Assembly (NCBI GenBank): GCA_031963465.1
Contig: JASSUG010000003.1
Coordinates: 1 to 64,000 of the forward strand
DNA length: 64,000 bases
Reading direction: 5' to 3'
Source of the DNA: Mycoavidus cysteinexigens_B
Lineage (GTDB): Bacteria > Pseudomonadota > Gammaproteobacteria > Burkholderiales > Burkholderiaceae
Below are positions 45,889-55,985 of this stretch, one piece after another (position 1 is the stretch's first letter; the number at the start of each line of letters is the position of its first letter). The notes under the pieces were generated by a model. It saw nothing but the letters and a program-made list of their open reading frames with translations. It was not told where the DNA came from and did no database searches. The translations under genes were made by a program, and so were the position numbers.

Positions 45889-47068
45889 ATCATCGATCTG
45901 AACGTCACTCTTTCAGCCGATGCATTAAACAATCAAGTCAAAAAACGTCGTCAATCGTTTGAGCGGTGAGAATACGTTTGCCCCATTGGCATAAAGTATT
46001 CATATTCGCTTTATTAAGGCGCTGCTGATAGGGTTGGGTTAAAGTACCAAACTTACTTTCTAACTGAGTTTTCAGTAACGTAGATTGGCCTTGCTGTATA
46101 CCTTCTTTAAGACCCTGTTCCCTGCCGATACGCTCTACACTCGTTATATATCGCATGTTATGTTCTCCTTCCAGTTGTTTGATTGAACTATTGTAGCGAA
46201 TTTCAAACTCTTTGGGTAAAGTTAATACCCCATCAATAAAACTGAATAAATTTAAAATGGCTTCTCGCGCTAATCCCTTTCTATATAGCTGGCGCATTAA
46301 TGCAAATTTATGCTGGTAACGCGCATTAGGATCTGTGCGTGTGTCTAACGCTGCCAGATGAGCTTCCACGATTGTGGCAAATGGGTTGGCATGCTCTATT
46401 AAATTCGCTTTTTGATCGCGATAGTCTATTAGTTTTCTTGTTAAAAACCGGAAATGGTTGACCTTATGGCCACACACTTGCATAGGGGTAGCTTTTAGGG
46501 CACCAGTTAGGACAGTTATCTTTTAGTACTACCATCGTTAGGACCGGCTGTCGATAACGATCATATAACCTGTAAAAATACTCAAAAAGTCTTTGCGCAA
46601 AGTTCATTTCGTACTGTCCCTGTACCTCAATATGCAGTAACACGAAGCAAGTTGCTCCACTTTTTAGGCGCACTTTAATGAGTTTATCTACCAGCCTTTT
46701 ACCTACTTTGCTTTTATTGCTCAGGCCTTGCAGCTCCTTGTCCAGCATTTCATATTTTGCTTCCCATGCAATTTGGGCAGAAATTTCCTTATAGAAAAAT
46801 TGCATGAACTCTGGCAGGAACACATCTAATGCATTTTTCCATGCCTCATCAGCATAAGAGGGGGGCAGAGTAACTAAATTTGTCATCGGAATCTTTTGGA
46901 AACAGGATGAAGGAATAATCCCTATACTGTATTCGCTCCGCCTTTGTTTTGATATAGACCAAAAGTCATAAGATATGGTTGTGCGCTTGGAGCGGTGGTG
47001 AATATTTTAATTCTATGCGCACCGTTAATCCCTATCTTGGCTTATCTCGCCTCCATTTTTTGGAGGGT
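45889..47068. repeat. Rpn repeat unit, copy B
   Basis: Same unit as 23284-24470, with both flanks conserved: ATCGATCTGAACGTCA on the left, and the TTTTGATATAGACCAAAAGT stretch and hairpin (47050-47066) on the right. The hairpin differs from copy A by a paired C-to-T and G-to-A change that keeps the stem. It lies between the IS982 relic and an IS110 fragment. Confidence 0.75.
45938..46886 (-). pseudogene. Rpn-family nuclease/transposase, frameshifted
   Basis: Second copy of the Rpn gene. The N-terminal part (46464-46886, ending after YASVWP) and C-terminal part (from 46483 down to 45938, starting MQVCGHKVNHF) are in different frames. Compared with the intact copy, GCATCGGGTAGC has become GCATAGGGGTAGC, one extra base, at about 46484-46490. 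The catalytic-core strand CFVLLHIEVQGQYE is kept. The linker has a single EGIQQGQS unit. Confidence 0.85.
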
Positions 47069-47074
47069 CCGAAT

Positions 47075-47397
47075 TTTGCCTTTTTGCCAAAGCTAGGTCG
47101 GTCAAACCATAAGTCGCTGGCTACTCTCGTAGGGGTTGCGCCTTTCAATCACGATAGTGGTAAACACAAAGGCAAACGTTTCATTCAAGGCGGTCGAGCG
47201 CTCATCCGGCGAACGCTTTACATGTCTCCTCTAGCTTGTACTCGCTGGAATACAGATTTAAAAGCCTTTTACCAGCGTTTAAGAGTAGCCGGAAAACCTG
47301 CAAAAGTGGCCCTCTTATTGCTGTCCTTCGTAAACTTATCTCTATGTTTAATAGCATGCTACAACGTCAATCACCGTGGCTGGAAAATTTAACTTAA
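47075..47397 (+). pseudogene. IS110-family transposase, 3' fragment
   Basis: Encodes the C-terminal transposase_20-type region of IS110/IS1111 transposases: LPKLGRSNHKSLATLVGVAP, GKRFIQGGRALIRRTLYM and AFYQRLRVAGKPAKVAL. A frameshift near 47310 moves the true end (LRKLISMFNSMLQRQSPW, stop at 47395-47397) to another frame. The catalytic N-terminal half is missing. It abuts Rpn copy B. Confidence 0.82.
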
Positions 47398-47441
47398 CTT
47401 TTATTACAGATGCTGGGGTTATCAGCTAGCAAAAAATCAGC

Positions 47442-47549
47442 AGCCATTACGCAAGTGTAGCTAAACAATCCGGCATTCAAGCCAGGGCAGGTGGTTTCCG
47501 GATCAACGTCAAAGTTGGCATGATTGTCAACTCAGAGTCAACTATTTGA
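47442..47549 (+). pseudogene. Relic of a second FhaB-like exoprotein gene
   Basis: Short open stretch reading SHYASVAKQSGIQARAGGFR followed by INVKV and a stop. This is the conserved haemagglutinin motif (YxSVxxQSGIxAGxGGFxIxVxG) and corresponds to SRYASVNLPTGLIAGKEGFE in the main exoprotein gene near 40860. It is closer to the general family consensus than to the local gene, so it probably comes from a different exoprotein. Confidence 0.6.
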
Positions 47550-48021
47550 AACAACAGGAGCAGCTTGACTAGCTCTATTCGTTAATAAAATTTGAGCCTA
47601 GAAATTTTGTAAAAAATTATAAAGTATTTTTTAATAAATTAAAATTTAGCTTTTTAAAAACTAATTAACAGATCATTAAGCTTCGTAGAGCGAGTTCTGT
47701 ACTGGGTACACGGCTGTTGTTGTGAATAAAACAACATTAAGAATAAAAAAAATATTCCCTATGACTTATGCGAGTGCTACTATTGTTATCGTTAGCTTAA
47801 AAGTAGCGTAGTAGAAAGATGGGTGCTTTTTATGAAAAAAAGAATAAATTAAAGCGTTCGCTACTTAGCCCTAGAGATCTGGAGCGTGTAAAGCTATAAA
47901 GCAGAAATTGATGCGAATGTTGAATGCAGGATAGCTTTGACAAAGGCAATGCGGAGAACAGGTCACGTTATGCGTGATGCGCTATCCCTCCTCGGGGTAA
48001 AACCGAGGCTCCCCGCGAAAA
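47550..48021. other. AT-rich intergenic region upstream of first LysR gene
   Basis: No gene found. It contains long A/T tracts (47590-47680) and an 8-bp inverted repeat AAGTAGCG (47801-47808) / CGCTACTT (47859-47866), separated by 50 bases, that could be a regulatory site. The lysR promoter should lie here, but I cannot place its boxes with confidence. Confidence 0.4.
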
Positions 48022-48930
48022 ATGATGCTTAGAGAGATTAATCAGCGGCGCATACGTTATTTTTATGAGGTGCTAGCGCGTGGAACGATTCGTGGCGCAG
48101 CCGAGCATTTAAATGTAGCCCCTTCGGTGATTACTCGCCAGCTTCGCCAACTCGAAGAAGAACTCGCTGTGACACTCTTTGAGCGGCGTGCGCGTGGGGT
48201 AGTACCCACTGAGTCGGCTGAAGTTGTACTCCAATATTATCGCGGGTGTAATGCTAGTCAAGAATATATGGAGTCTTGCTTGCAAGAAATGCGCGGCATG
48301 CAGCGCGGTAGTGTCCGTATTGGGGTCAATGAAGGGTATGTTACTCCATTGATGGATGATGTGCTGAGTGACTTTAGTCAGCGGTATCCTAGGCTGAATA
48401 TTCACATTGAGGTTTTATTAACGAGTGAAATTATTTCGCAAGTTATTCAAGATGATCTACATATAGGTCTGGCATATAATCCGCCGGAAAATAGTGATAT
48501 TCGTTGCTGTATGCGGGTAAACCGGCCTGTACGTTTATTGGTGGGAAGGTCTCACCCACTTGCTACCCAGGATAAGGTGACCATTGCGGATGCGATGCGC
48601 TATCCATTAGGATTGATGTCTGCTACCTCTGGTTTATCGCAAATTATTCAACTGTTAGAGGCCACAGAAAAAATTCGATTAGCACCAACACTCACCACAA
48701 ATTCAATTGTAGTTTTAGAAGAGTTTGTCAGCTCTGGCAAAGGGGTGGTATTTATGGCTCCCTCAAAAATGAAAGCTGGCGAATTGGTCGCGTTGGACAT
48801 TGATCATCCTATTTTAACCTCTCCAGAAATTCATTTGTTTGTTAGAGAAGGAAGGCCTCTTTCAGCAGCTATTAATCATTTACTTAAGGAAGCCGAAAGG
48901 AAATTATCGATGTTTAAGCGAAATAGTTGA
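48022..48930 (+). CDS. LysR-family transcriptional regulator (upstream of peptide-binding array)
   Basis: 302-residue LysR regulator. The winged helix-turn-helix is at residues 4-63 (RRIRYFYEVLARGTIRGAAE, SVITRQLRQLEEELAVTLFE), followed by the linker helix and a substrate-binding domain starting near GSVRIGVNEGYV. It is clearly paralogous to the LysR at 57672-58574 at the other end of the array. The first peptide-binding gene starts 49 bases downstream on the same strand, which is unusual for LysR regulators, normally divergent from their targets. The start could be either of two adjacent ATGs (48022 or 48025). Confidence 0.92.
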   Translation: MMLREINQRRIRYFYEVLARGTIRGAAEHLNVAPSVITRQLRQLEEELAVTLFERRARGVVPTESAEVVLQYYRGCNASQEYMESCLQEMRGMQRGSVRIGVNEGYVTPLMDDVLSDFSQRYPRLNIHIEVLLTSEIISQVIQDDLHIGLAYNPPENSDIRCCMRVNRPVRLLVGRSHPLATQDKVTIADAMRYPLGLMSATSGLSQIIQLLEATEKIRLAPTLTTNSIVVLEEFVSSGKGVVFMAPSKMKAGELVALDIDHPILTSPEIHLFVREGRPLSAAINHLLKEAERKLSMFKRNS

Positions 48931-48979
48931 AGTGTATAAATAACAACCTTAGATTTGCACTTTTTAGACGGGGCATTTA

Positions 48980-50647
48980 ATGGTAGCCAAAAGATCTTTG
49001 ATGAAGCGCGATAATTTTCTTCAGGTTGTACGCTATATTAAATGGCGATCTATATTGATAGCGTCTATGTTTTTATCTTCATTTGTATTGTCTCGTGCTT
49101 ATGCTATGCCCCTAGACAAGACACTTGTTTATTGTTCCGAATCTAGTCCGAGAGGTTTTGATCCGGCACAGTCTCTAACACCTGTTGAATATTCGGCGGG
49201 TGCCTCCACAATCTATAGCCGGCTTATCGAATTTGAGCGAGGTACTACAAATATTGGCGCTGGTCTTGCAACCTATTGGGATATTTCTCCAGATGGACTT
49301 GAGTATACTTTTTATTTGCGACGTGGGGTGAAATTTCATACAACGCGGTTCTTCACACCTACACGCGAATTTAATGCGGATGATGTGCTGTTTACTTTCG
49401 AACGGATGCGAGATCCAACTCATCCTTTTTTTAAAGCTTATTCAGTTTCATACCCTTATTTTACTAATTTAGGTTTTGATAAAGAGATTGCAAAAATTGA
49501 AAAACTTGACCAGTACACAGTGCGTTTCACGCTAAAGTCGGTCAATGCTCCATTCTTGATGACTTTTGGTTTGCCTTTTGCCTCGATTTTGTCTGCTGAA
49601 TACGCAGAGCAACTGTTAAATGCTAGCAAGGCAGCCGATATTAACCATTATCCGATTGGTACTGGCCCTTTTGTTTTCGTCGATTACACCAAAGATAAAT
49701 CAATTCGATTTGATGGAAATTCTGACTATTGGAAACCGGAAGATGTACAAGTATCAAAGTTGCTTTTTTTAATCACACTTGATCCTGCGGTAACTATACA
49801 AAAACTTAAGAATCACGAATGCCATGTGATGAGTTATCCGAATCCGAGCGAACTCGATTTTATTAGGACCGATCCAAGCCTTCGTCTACTAAGCCAACCT
49901 GGCCTTAATCTGAGTTATTTGGTGTACAACGTGTCGCATAAACCGTTAGATAACCTCCTCGTGCGTCGTGCACTTGATATCGCAATTAATAAAAAGGCTA
50001 TTATTAAAGCTGTATTTCATCAGCGAGATGATGCTGCACAAATAGCCCATACACTTATCCCACCAGCACTTTGGCCTTATGTTAGAACTCTCGAGGCTGA
50101 ACCATTTGATTTAGAAAAGGCAAAAACTTTGCTGGCACAAGCAGGTTACCCAAAAGGCTTTTCAATTTCGCTGTGGACTATACCGGTACCGCGGCCTTAT
50201 AACCCAAATCCAAGGCTAACGGCTGAAATGATTCAAGCTGACTGGAGTAAAATCGGTGTGAAGGCAAATATTGTTTCATATGAATGGGGGGAGTATATTA
50301 AGCAAGCCCGTGAGGGGAGGCATGATGCACTGCTAATGGGGTGGGTCGGTAATGTAGATTTGGACAACTGGTTCGGTGTGCTGCTCACTTGCGGAGCGAC
50401 AAGTGGGTCTAATTTTTCGAAGTGGTGTAATCGGCCATTTGATGATTTGGTTAAAAAGGCACGCAAAACAATTGATCCTATGCAACGTCAGATTTTTTAT
50501 AAAGAAGCAGAACAGATCTTCAGACATGAATTGCCGCTTACACCGATTTGGCATGCGACTATCTATCAGCCGATTAATAAAAAAGTTACTAATTTTAAGA
50601 TCAATCCGCTTAGCGCCGTATTATTTACGGGCGTTGGTCTAGAATGA
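48980..50647 (+). CDS. DppA-type periplasmic peptide-binding protein 1
   Basis: 555-residue SBP_bac_5 family solute receptor for an ABC importer of the dipeptide (DppA) class. The signal peptide ends SRAYA near residue 42, followed by KTLVYCSESSPRGFDPAQS. It carries FNADDVLFTFERM, GTGPFVFVDY, the NHECHVMSYPNPSEL block and KWCNRPFDDL, matching E. coli DppA including its paired cysteines. The ligand loop reads GNVDLDNWFG, where the other four copies and DppA have D-P-D. The start at 48980 has GGGG upstream; an ATG at 49001 is possible. Most divergent member of the array. Confidence 0.93.
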   Translation: MVAKRSLMKRDNFLQVVRYIKWRSILIASMFLSSFVLSRAYAMPLDKTLVYCSESSPRGFDPAQSLTPVEYSAGASTIYSRLIEFERGTTNIGAGLATYWDISPDGLEYTFYLRRGVKFHTTRFFTPTREFNADDVLFTFERMRDPTHPFFKAYSVSYPYFTNLGFDKEIAKIEKLDQYTVRFTLKSVNAPFLMTFGLPFASILSAEYAEQLLNASKAADINHYPIGTGPFVFVDYTKDKSIRFDGNSDYWKPEDVQVSKLLFLITLDPAVTIQKLKNHECHVMSYPNPSELDFIRTDPSLRLLSQPGLNLSYLVYNVSHKPLDNLLVRRALDIAINKKAIIKAVFHQRDDAAQIAHTLIPPALWPYVRTLEAEPFDLEKAKTLLAQAGYPKGFSISLWTIPVPRPYNPNPRLTAEMIQADWSKIGVKANIVSYEWGEYIKQAREGRHDALLMGWVGNVDLDNWFGVLLTCGATSGSNFSKWCNRPFDDLVKKARKTIDPMQRQIFYKEAEQIFRHELPLTPIWHATIYQPINKKVTNFKINPLSAVLFTGVGLE

Positions 50648-50773
50648 TGGCGTTTACTTATTTAATTCTGCATCGTCATGAAACTCTCCTTTCCATGATT
50701 AGTACTATCTGAGAAAGATTGCAGAAAATTCAGTATTTATATTATTTTATGCGGATTTTTTATCTTACAAGAT

Positions 50774-50838
50774 ATGAAAAAAATTTGACAAATGGTAATG
50801 GTTTAATGTCAGCCATGCAGGTGTGTTATGGATATTTG
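50774..50838 (+). pseudogene. Remnant of a fourth-type peptide-binding gene start
   Basis: About 65 bases (ATTTGACAAATGGTAATGG..., GTCAGCCATGCAG) match the first codons of peptide-binding gene 4 at 54183-54250, but an early stop breaks them and similarity ends after the signal-peptide start. It lies in the 228-base gap between array genes 1 and 2, showing that a copy was lost or recombined there. The rest of that gap is AT-rich and empty. Confidence 0.65.
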
Positions 50839-50875
50839 TTATTAGCTCTTTATTGTATGAAGCATGAGGGACCCG

Positions 50876-52549
50876 ATGAAACGCAGTGATTTGGTGATAC
50901 GAGCTACACATGACATTAAGTTGGCATTTGTATGTATGGCAAGTTTGGTGGCTGTAGCGCTTGCTTTTGCTGTTTCCTCTTCATACGCATCGCTTCCAAA
51001 TAAAACGCTTATCTATTGCTCTGATGGGGCACCGGCTGGTTTTGATCCAGCTCAGTTTATGTCGAAAGCTGAATATACCACGAGTGCATTCACGATCCAT
51101 AATCGGCTAGTTGAGTTCAGGCAGGGTAGCGCAGAACCTTATCCTAGCCTTGCTATTCACTGGGATGTATCGTCAGATGGCTTGCAATACACTTTTTATT
51201 TAAGACGAGGCGTGAAGTTTCATACAACCCCTTACTTTATCCCTACGCGAGAATTTAATGCAGACGACGTGCTTTTTACGTTTGAACGGATGCGTAATCC
51301 GAACCATCGTTTCCGTAGGGCCTATCCAGCGCCCGTCCCTTATTTTGTGAATTTAGGGCTTGATAAAGAAATTGAAAAAATCGAAAAGCTAGATTTGTAT
51401 ACGGTGCGCTTCACGTTACGGTCTGCTAATGCCCCGTTTCTGATGAATTTAGGTTTGGCGTTCGGTTCGATTTTATCGGCTGAATATGCTGATCATCTGT
51501 TAAAAGCTGGTAAAGCGTCTAATATCAATTGGTGGCCAGTGGGGACCGGTCCGTTTATTTTTCGGAGCTATACCAAAGAAGCAGAGGATGAAAGTGCACT
51601 CATCCGCTTTGACGGCAATCCAGATTATTGGAGGCCAAAGGATGTGCAAGTATCGAGTTTGATTTTTAAAATTGTACCTGATGCTACGGAGCGAGTACGT
51701 AAACTCAAGCACAATGAGTGTCAGATAATGAGTTATCCGAGGCCTGCAGATCTTGCGGCGATTGAAGCGGATCCTAAGCTCGAATTATTAAGCCAGCCAG
51801 GTTTGAACCTTAGCTTTTTAGCTTATAACGTGTTGCATACGCCGCTTGATAATGTTTTGGTCCGCCGCGCGCTCGATATGGCAATTAATAAAAAGGCTAT
51901 TATTAAAGCTATATTCCATGGACGGGAAGGTGCGGCACAAGTAGCAAGCGCACCGATTCCTCCAGCACTTTGGTCTCATGATGAAACACTTAAAGGCGAG
52001 CCGTTTGATTTAGAAATAGCTAAAGCTTTATTGACGCAGGCTGGTTATCCTAAAGGCTTTTCAATTTCGCTGTGGATTATGCCTTTGCAGAGAGCCCATA
52101 ATCCAAATCCACGGTTAGTGGCTCAGATGATTCAAGCAGATTGGGCTAAAATCGGGGTGAAGGTAGAAATCGTAGCTCACAAATGGAGCCGATACATTAA
52201 AGGTGCAAATGAGGGGGAGCACGATACGATGCTTATCGGTTGGACGGGCAATAATGATCCAGATGACTGGTTAGGCGTTTTGCTTGCTTGCGATGCGGTA
52301 AAGAGCCCTTTTAATAGTTCAAAATGGTGTAATCCTGGATTTGACGCCTTAATCAAAGCAGCACGCCAAACCAATGATATAGACAAGCGTACGATACTTT
52401 ATCAAGAAGCGCAGAAAATATTTAAGCGCGAATTGCCATTTACGCCAATCCTACATGCAACAACCTACCAACCGATCAATAAAAAGGTGACCAATTTTAC
52501 GATTAATCCACTTAATGCTGTGCTATTTACAGGGGTTGGTTTGAAATGA
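50876..52549 (+). CDS. DppA-type periplasmic peptide-binding protein 2
   Basis: 557-residue peptide receptor of the DppA family. I start at ATG 50876 (MKRSDLVIRATHD) because TGAGGG lies ideally before it; an ATG at 50864 would add four residues. The signal peptide ends SSSYA, then the mature SLPNKTLIYCSDG. It shows the conserved FNADDVLFTFERM, WWPVGTGPFIF, KHNECQIMSYPRPADL and WTGNNDPDDWLGVLLAC blocks. Its last four bases overlap the next start (ATGA). Confidence 0.94.
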   Translation: MKRSDLVIRATHDIKLAFVCMASLVAVALAFAVSSSYASLPNKTLIYCSDGAPAGFDPAQFMSKAEYTTSAFTIHNRLVEFRQGSAEPYPSLAIHWDVSSDGLQYTFYLRRGVKFHTTPYFIPTREFNADDVLFTFERMRNPNHRFRRAYPAPVPYFVNLGLDKEIEKIEKLDLYTVRFTLRSANAPFLMNLGLAFGSILSAEYADHLLKAGKASNINWWPVGTGPFIFRSYTKEAEDESALIRFDGNPDYWRPKDVQVSSLIFKIVPDATERVRKLKHNECQIMSYPRPADLAAIEADPKLELLSQPGLNLSFLAYNVLHTPLDNVLVRRALDMAINKKAIIKAIFHGREGAAQVASAPIPPALWSHDETLKGEPFDLEIAKALLTQAGYPKGFSISLWIMPLQRAHNPNPRLVAQMIQADWAKIGVKVEIVAHKWSRYIKGANEGEHDTMLIGWTGNNDPDDWLGVLLACDAVKSPFNSSKWCNPGFDALIKAARQTNDIDKRTILYQEAQKIFKRELPFTPILHATTYQPINKKVTNFTINPLNAVLFTGVGLK

Positions 52550-54183
52550 GAGTGTCTTACTTCCGCGTGGCATTTATAGACTTAGCCGTCTTGTTTCTTT
52601 TTTCTTTGGTCTTTCCCGCTCATGCAGGGTTTCCGAATAAAACACTTGTCTACTGCTCCGAAGGTACGCCAGCTGGTTTTGACCCAGCGCAATTCACAAC
52701 AAGTGTTGAATATACGGTAAGCGCCTTTACTGTTCACAATCGGCTAGTTGAATTCAAGCGGGGCAGTACTAAAATTGGCCCAGGCTTGGCTGCCCACTGG
52801 GATATCTCACCGGATGGCTTGCAGTACACTTTTTATTTACGGCGTGACGTAAAGTTTCATACCACATCATATTTTAGGCCTACACGAGAATTTAATGCGG
52901 ATGATGTGCTGTTCACTTTCGAGCGAATGCGCAATCCAAATCATCCTTTCCGTAAAGCCTATCCGGCCCCTGTCCCTTATTTTGTGAACTTAGGGCTTGA
53001 TAAAGAAATTACAAAGATCGAAAAACTGGATTTATATACGGTGCGCTTTACTTTGAGGTCGGCGAACGCACCATTTCTAACGAATCTTGGCTTAGCGTTT
53101 GCTTCCATTTTGTCAGCTGAATATGCCGATCAGTTATTAAAAGCTGGTAAGGCGTCTAATATTAATTGGTGGCCGGTGGGAACGGGGCCATTTATTTTTC
53201 GGAGTTATACTAAAGAAACTGAGGCTGAAGATGCGCTGATTCGTTTTGATGGCAATTTAGATTATTGGAAACCTGCTGATGTGCAAGTGTCGAAGCTCGT
53301 TTTTGCAATTGTGCCTGATGCTACAGAGCGGATACGTAAACTCAAGCGTAACGAGTGCCATGTGATAAGTTATCCGCGGCCGACTGACCTTGCGGTTATT
53401 GAAGCGGATCCTAAACTGGAGTTATTAAGTCAGCCTGGTTTGAACCTTAGCTTTTTGGCTTATAACGTGTTGCATCCACCGCTTGATAATGTTTTGGTCC
53501 GCCGTGCGCTTGATCTGGCAATCAATAAAAAGGCCATTGTTGAAGCTACCTTCTATGGGCGCAAAGATGCTGCACAAATAGCGAACGCACCGATCCCGCC
53601 AGCAGTATGGTTCTACGATGCAACGCTTGAAGACGAACCATTTGATTTAGAAAAGGCAAAAGCGCTACTGGCACAAGCGGGTTACCCTAAGGGTTTTTCG
53701 CTTTCGTTGTGGACCTTGCCAGTACAGCGACCTTATAACCCAAATTCGCGGCTGACTGCTGAGAGGATTCAAGCTGATTGGGCAAAAATTGGGGTGAAAG
53801 CAAAAATTGTGACGCATAGATGGAGTCAATATATTAAATATGCTCATGATGGTGAACACGATGCGTTGCTGATTGGTTGGACTGGCAATAGTGATCCGGA
53901 TGACTGGTTGGGGGTATTACTTGCTTGTAATGCAATGGGAGGTTCTAATTACTCCAAGTGGTGTCACCCAGCATTTGAGGCTCTAATCAAAACAGCACGC
54001 CAAACCAATAATATGACTGAGCGCGCTATTCTTTACCAAGAAGCACAGCGTATCTTTAAACGTGAATTACCGTTTACCCCGATTGCGCATGCGACGATTT
54101 ACCAACCCATTAACAAAAATGTCACCAACTTTAAAATCAATCCGCTTTGCGCCATACTATTCATGGGAGTGGGGCTGAAATGA
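52546..54183 (+). CDS. DppA-type periplasmic peptide-binding protein 3
   Basis: 545-residue DppA-family receptor, translationally coupled to the genes before and after it by ATGA overlaps. It has a short signal peptide ending VFPAHA, then GFPNKTLVYCSEGTPAGFDP. Residues 30-240 are almost identical in DNA to array gene 5, including YTVSAFTVHNRLVEFKRG and NPNHPFRKAYPAPVP. The ligand loop is WTGNSDPDDWLG, with KWCHPAFEAL following. Intact and full length. Confidence 0.94.
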   Translation: MRVSYFRVAFIDLAVLFLFSLVFPAHAGFPNKTLVYCSEGTPAGFDPAQFTTSVEYTVSAFTVHNRLVEFKRGSTKIGPGLAAHWDISPDGLQYTFYLRRDVKFHTTSYFRPTREFNADDVLFTFERMRNPNHPFRKAYPAPVPYFVNLGLDKEITKIEKLDLYTVRFTLRSANAPFLTNLGLAFASILSAEYADQLLKAGKASNINWWPVGTGPFIFRSYTKETEAEDALIRFDGNLDYWKPADVQVSKLVFAIVPDATERIRKLKRNECHVISYPRPTDLAVIEADPKLELLSQPGLNLSFLAYNVLHPPLDNVLVRRALDLAINKKAIVEATFYGRKDAAQIANAPIPPAVWFYDATLEDEPFDLEKAKALLAQAGYPKGFSLSLWTLPVQRPYNPNSRLTAERIQADWAKIGVKAKIVTHRWSQYIKYAHDGEHDALLIGWTGNSDPDDWLGVLLACNAMGGSNYSKWCHPAFEALIKTARQTNNMTERAILYQEAQRIFKRELPFTPIAHATIYQPINKNVTNFKINPLCAILFMGVGLK

Positions 54184-55856
54184 TGAGAAAAGATTTGACG
54201 AATAGTAATGGTTTAATGTCAGCCATGCAGGGTGTGTTAAGGATATCTGTTTCCATAGCAGTATTAATAGTCGTATTATTTACTTTTTCCATACCTGCTC
54301 GCGCGACACCTCCAAATAAAACCCTAGTTTATTGTTCTGAGGCAAGTCCAAGAGGTTTTGATCCAGCCCAATCTACAACGCCTGTTGAATATACTGCAAG
54401 CGCATTCACAGTTTATAACCGGCTGATTGAATTTGAGCGCGGTACTACAAATATTGGGCCTGGCCTTGCGGTATATTGGGATACGTCTCCAGATGGTCTA
54501 GCTTATACCTTCTATCTACGGCGAGGCGTAAAATTTCATACGACATCATTTTTTAAGCCGACACGTGATTTTAATGCGGACGATGTAGTTTTTACTTTTA
54601 AGCGTATGCATGATCCAGAGCATCCTTTCCGTAAAGCCTATCCAGTTTCATTCCCCTATTTTTATAACTTGGGTCTTGATAAAGAAATTGTAAAGATCGA
54701 GAAACTTGATTCTTATACAGTACGCTTCACGCTAAAGTCGGCCAATGCACCATTTTTGATGAATCTCGGTCTGGCTTTTGCCTCAATTTTGTCGGCTGAA
54801 TATGCGGACCAATTGCTTAAAGCTGGTAAAGCAGCCCATATTAATTGGTGGCCCGTGGGTACGGGTCCTTTTATTTTCGGCAACTACTCTAGAGAAGCGC
54901 AAATCGAAGACTCGTTAATCCGTTTTGATGGCAATCCTAACTATTGGAAGCAGGCTGATGTGCAGATATCTAAGCTAGTTTTTCGGATCGTGCCTAACCC
55001 GATGTGGCGTTTTTATAAACTGAAGCGTAACGAATGCCAAGTGATGAGCTATCCACGTCCAAGTGACCTTGCCTCCATTGAAGCTAATCCAAACCTTCGA
55101 TTGCTGACCAAACCGGGGCTTAACCTTACTTATCTCGCATACAATGTTTCACATGAGCCGCTTAATAGTGTTCTCGTGCGCCGTGCACTTGATATGGCAA
55201 TCAATAAAAAGGCAATTATTGCTGCAGCTACTAAAAGTCGGGAGGGGGGAGCACAAATAGCGAGCTCACCAATACCACCCGCTCTTTGGTCACACGACGA
55301 GACATTAAAAGATGCTCCATACGATTTGCAAAAGGCAAAAGCGTTACTGACGCAAGCAGGCTACCCTAACGGTTTGTCGATTTCACTCTGGGCTAGCCAG
55401 ACACAGCGATACTATAACCCGAGGCAGATAGCTGAAATGGTTAGGGATGATTGGAAAAAAATCGGTGTGGAAGCGAAGATTGTTTTTCATCAATGGGGTG
55501 AATATATTAAGCGCGCACAAGCAGGCGAGCATGATGTCCTGCTTATTGGCTGGACGGGTAATAGCGACCCAGATGATTGGTTTGGTCCGATGCTCACCTG
55601 TGATGCAACAAGCGGTATTAATTACTCAAAATGGTGTCACCCGGCATTTGATGCTTTAATTAAAATAGCGCGACAAACCAATGATATTGATAAACGCATT
55701 ATTCTTTATCAGGAAGCGCAACAGCTTTTCAAGCGCGAATTGCCATTCACACCTATTGCATATGCGAGTGTTTACCAGCCAATCAACAAAAACGTGACCA
55801 ATTTCAAGATTAATCCGCTTAGTGCCATATTATTCATGGGGGTGGGGTTGAAATGA
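54180..55856 (+). CDS. DppA-type periplasmic peptide-binding protein 4
   Basis: 558-residue DppA-family receptor. I choose ATG 54180 (MMRKDLTNSNGLMSAMQG), which overlaps the previous stop and has GTGGGG upstream; the frame runs back to 54147 inside gene 3. The signal peptide ends SIPARA, then TPPNKTLVYCSEASPRGFDP. It keeps the WWPVGTGPFIFGNY and WTGNSDPDDWFGPMLTCDA blocks. It differs from the others around residues 375-440 (AATKSREGGAQIAS, ASQTQRYYNPRQ), where the YNPN element reads YNPR, possibly changing ligand preference. Confidence 0.94.
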   Translation: MMRKDLTNSNGLMSAMQGVLRISVSIAVLIVVLFTFSIPARATPPNKTLVYCSEASPRGFDPAQSTTPVEYTASAFTVYNRLIEFERGTTNIGPGLAVYWDTSPDGLAYTFYLRRGVKFHTTSFFKPTRDFNADDVVFTFKRMHDPEHPFRKAYPVSFPYFYNLGLDKEIVKIEKLDSYTVRFTLKSANAPFLMNLGLAFASILSAEYADQLLKAGKAAHINWWPVGTGPFIFGNYSREAQIEDSLIRFDGNPNYWKQADVQISKLVFRIVPNPMWRFYKLKRNECQVMSYPRPSDLASIEANPNLRLLTKPGLNLTYLAYNVSHEPLNSVLVRRALDMAINKKAIIAAATKSREGGAQIASSPIPPALWSHDETLKDAPYDLQKAKALLTQAGYPNGLSISLWASQTQRYYNPRQIAEMVRDDWKKIGVEAKIVFHQWGEYIKRAQAGEHDVLLIGWTGNSDPDDWFGPMLTCDATSGINYSKWCHPAFDALIKIARQTNDIDKRIILYQEAQQLFKRELPFTPIAYASVYQPINKNVTNFKINPLSAILFMGVGLK

Positions 55857-55985
55857 TGGTGCACGCTTAATTCGAGGTTGTGTGCATATCCGCTTTCATA
55901 GTTGGTTTTGTCTCGTAGAGATCATAGTGAGATCAATGTTTGTGAGTGATATTAACTCTTTATTGTATGAAGCATGAGGGACCCG

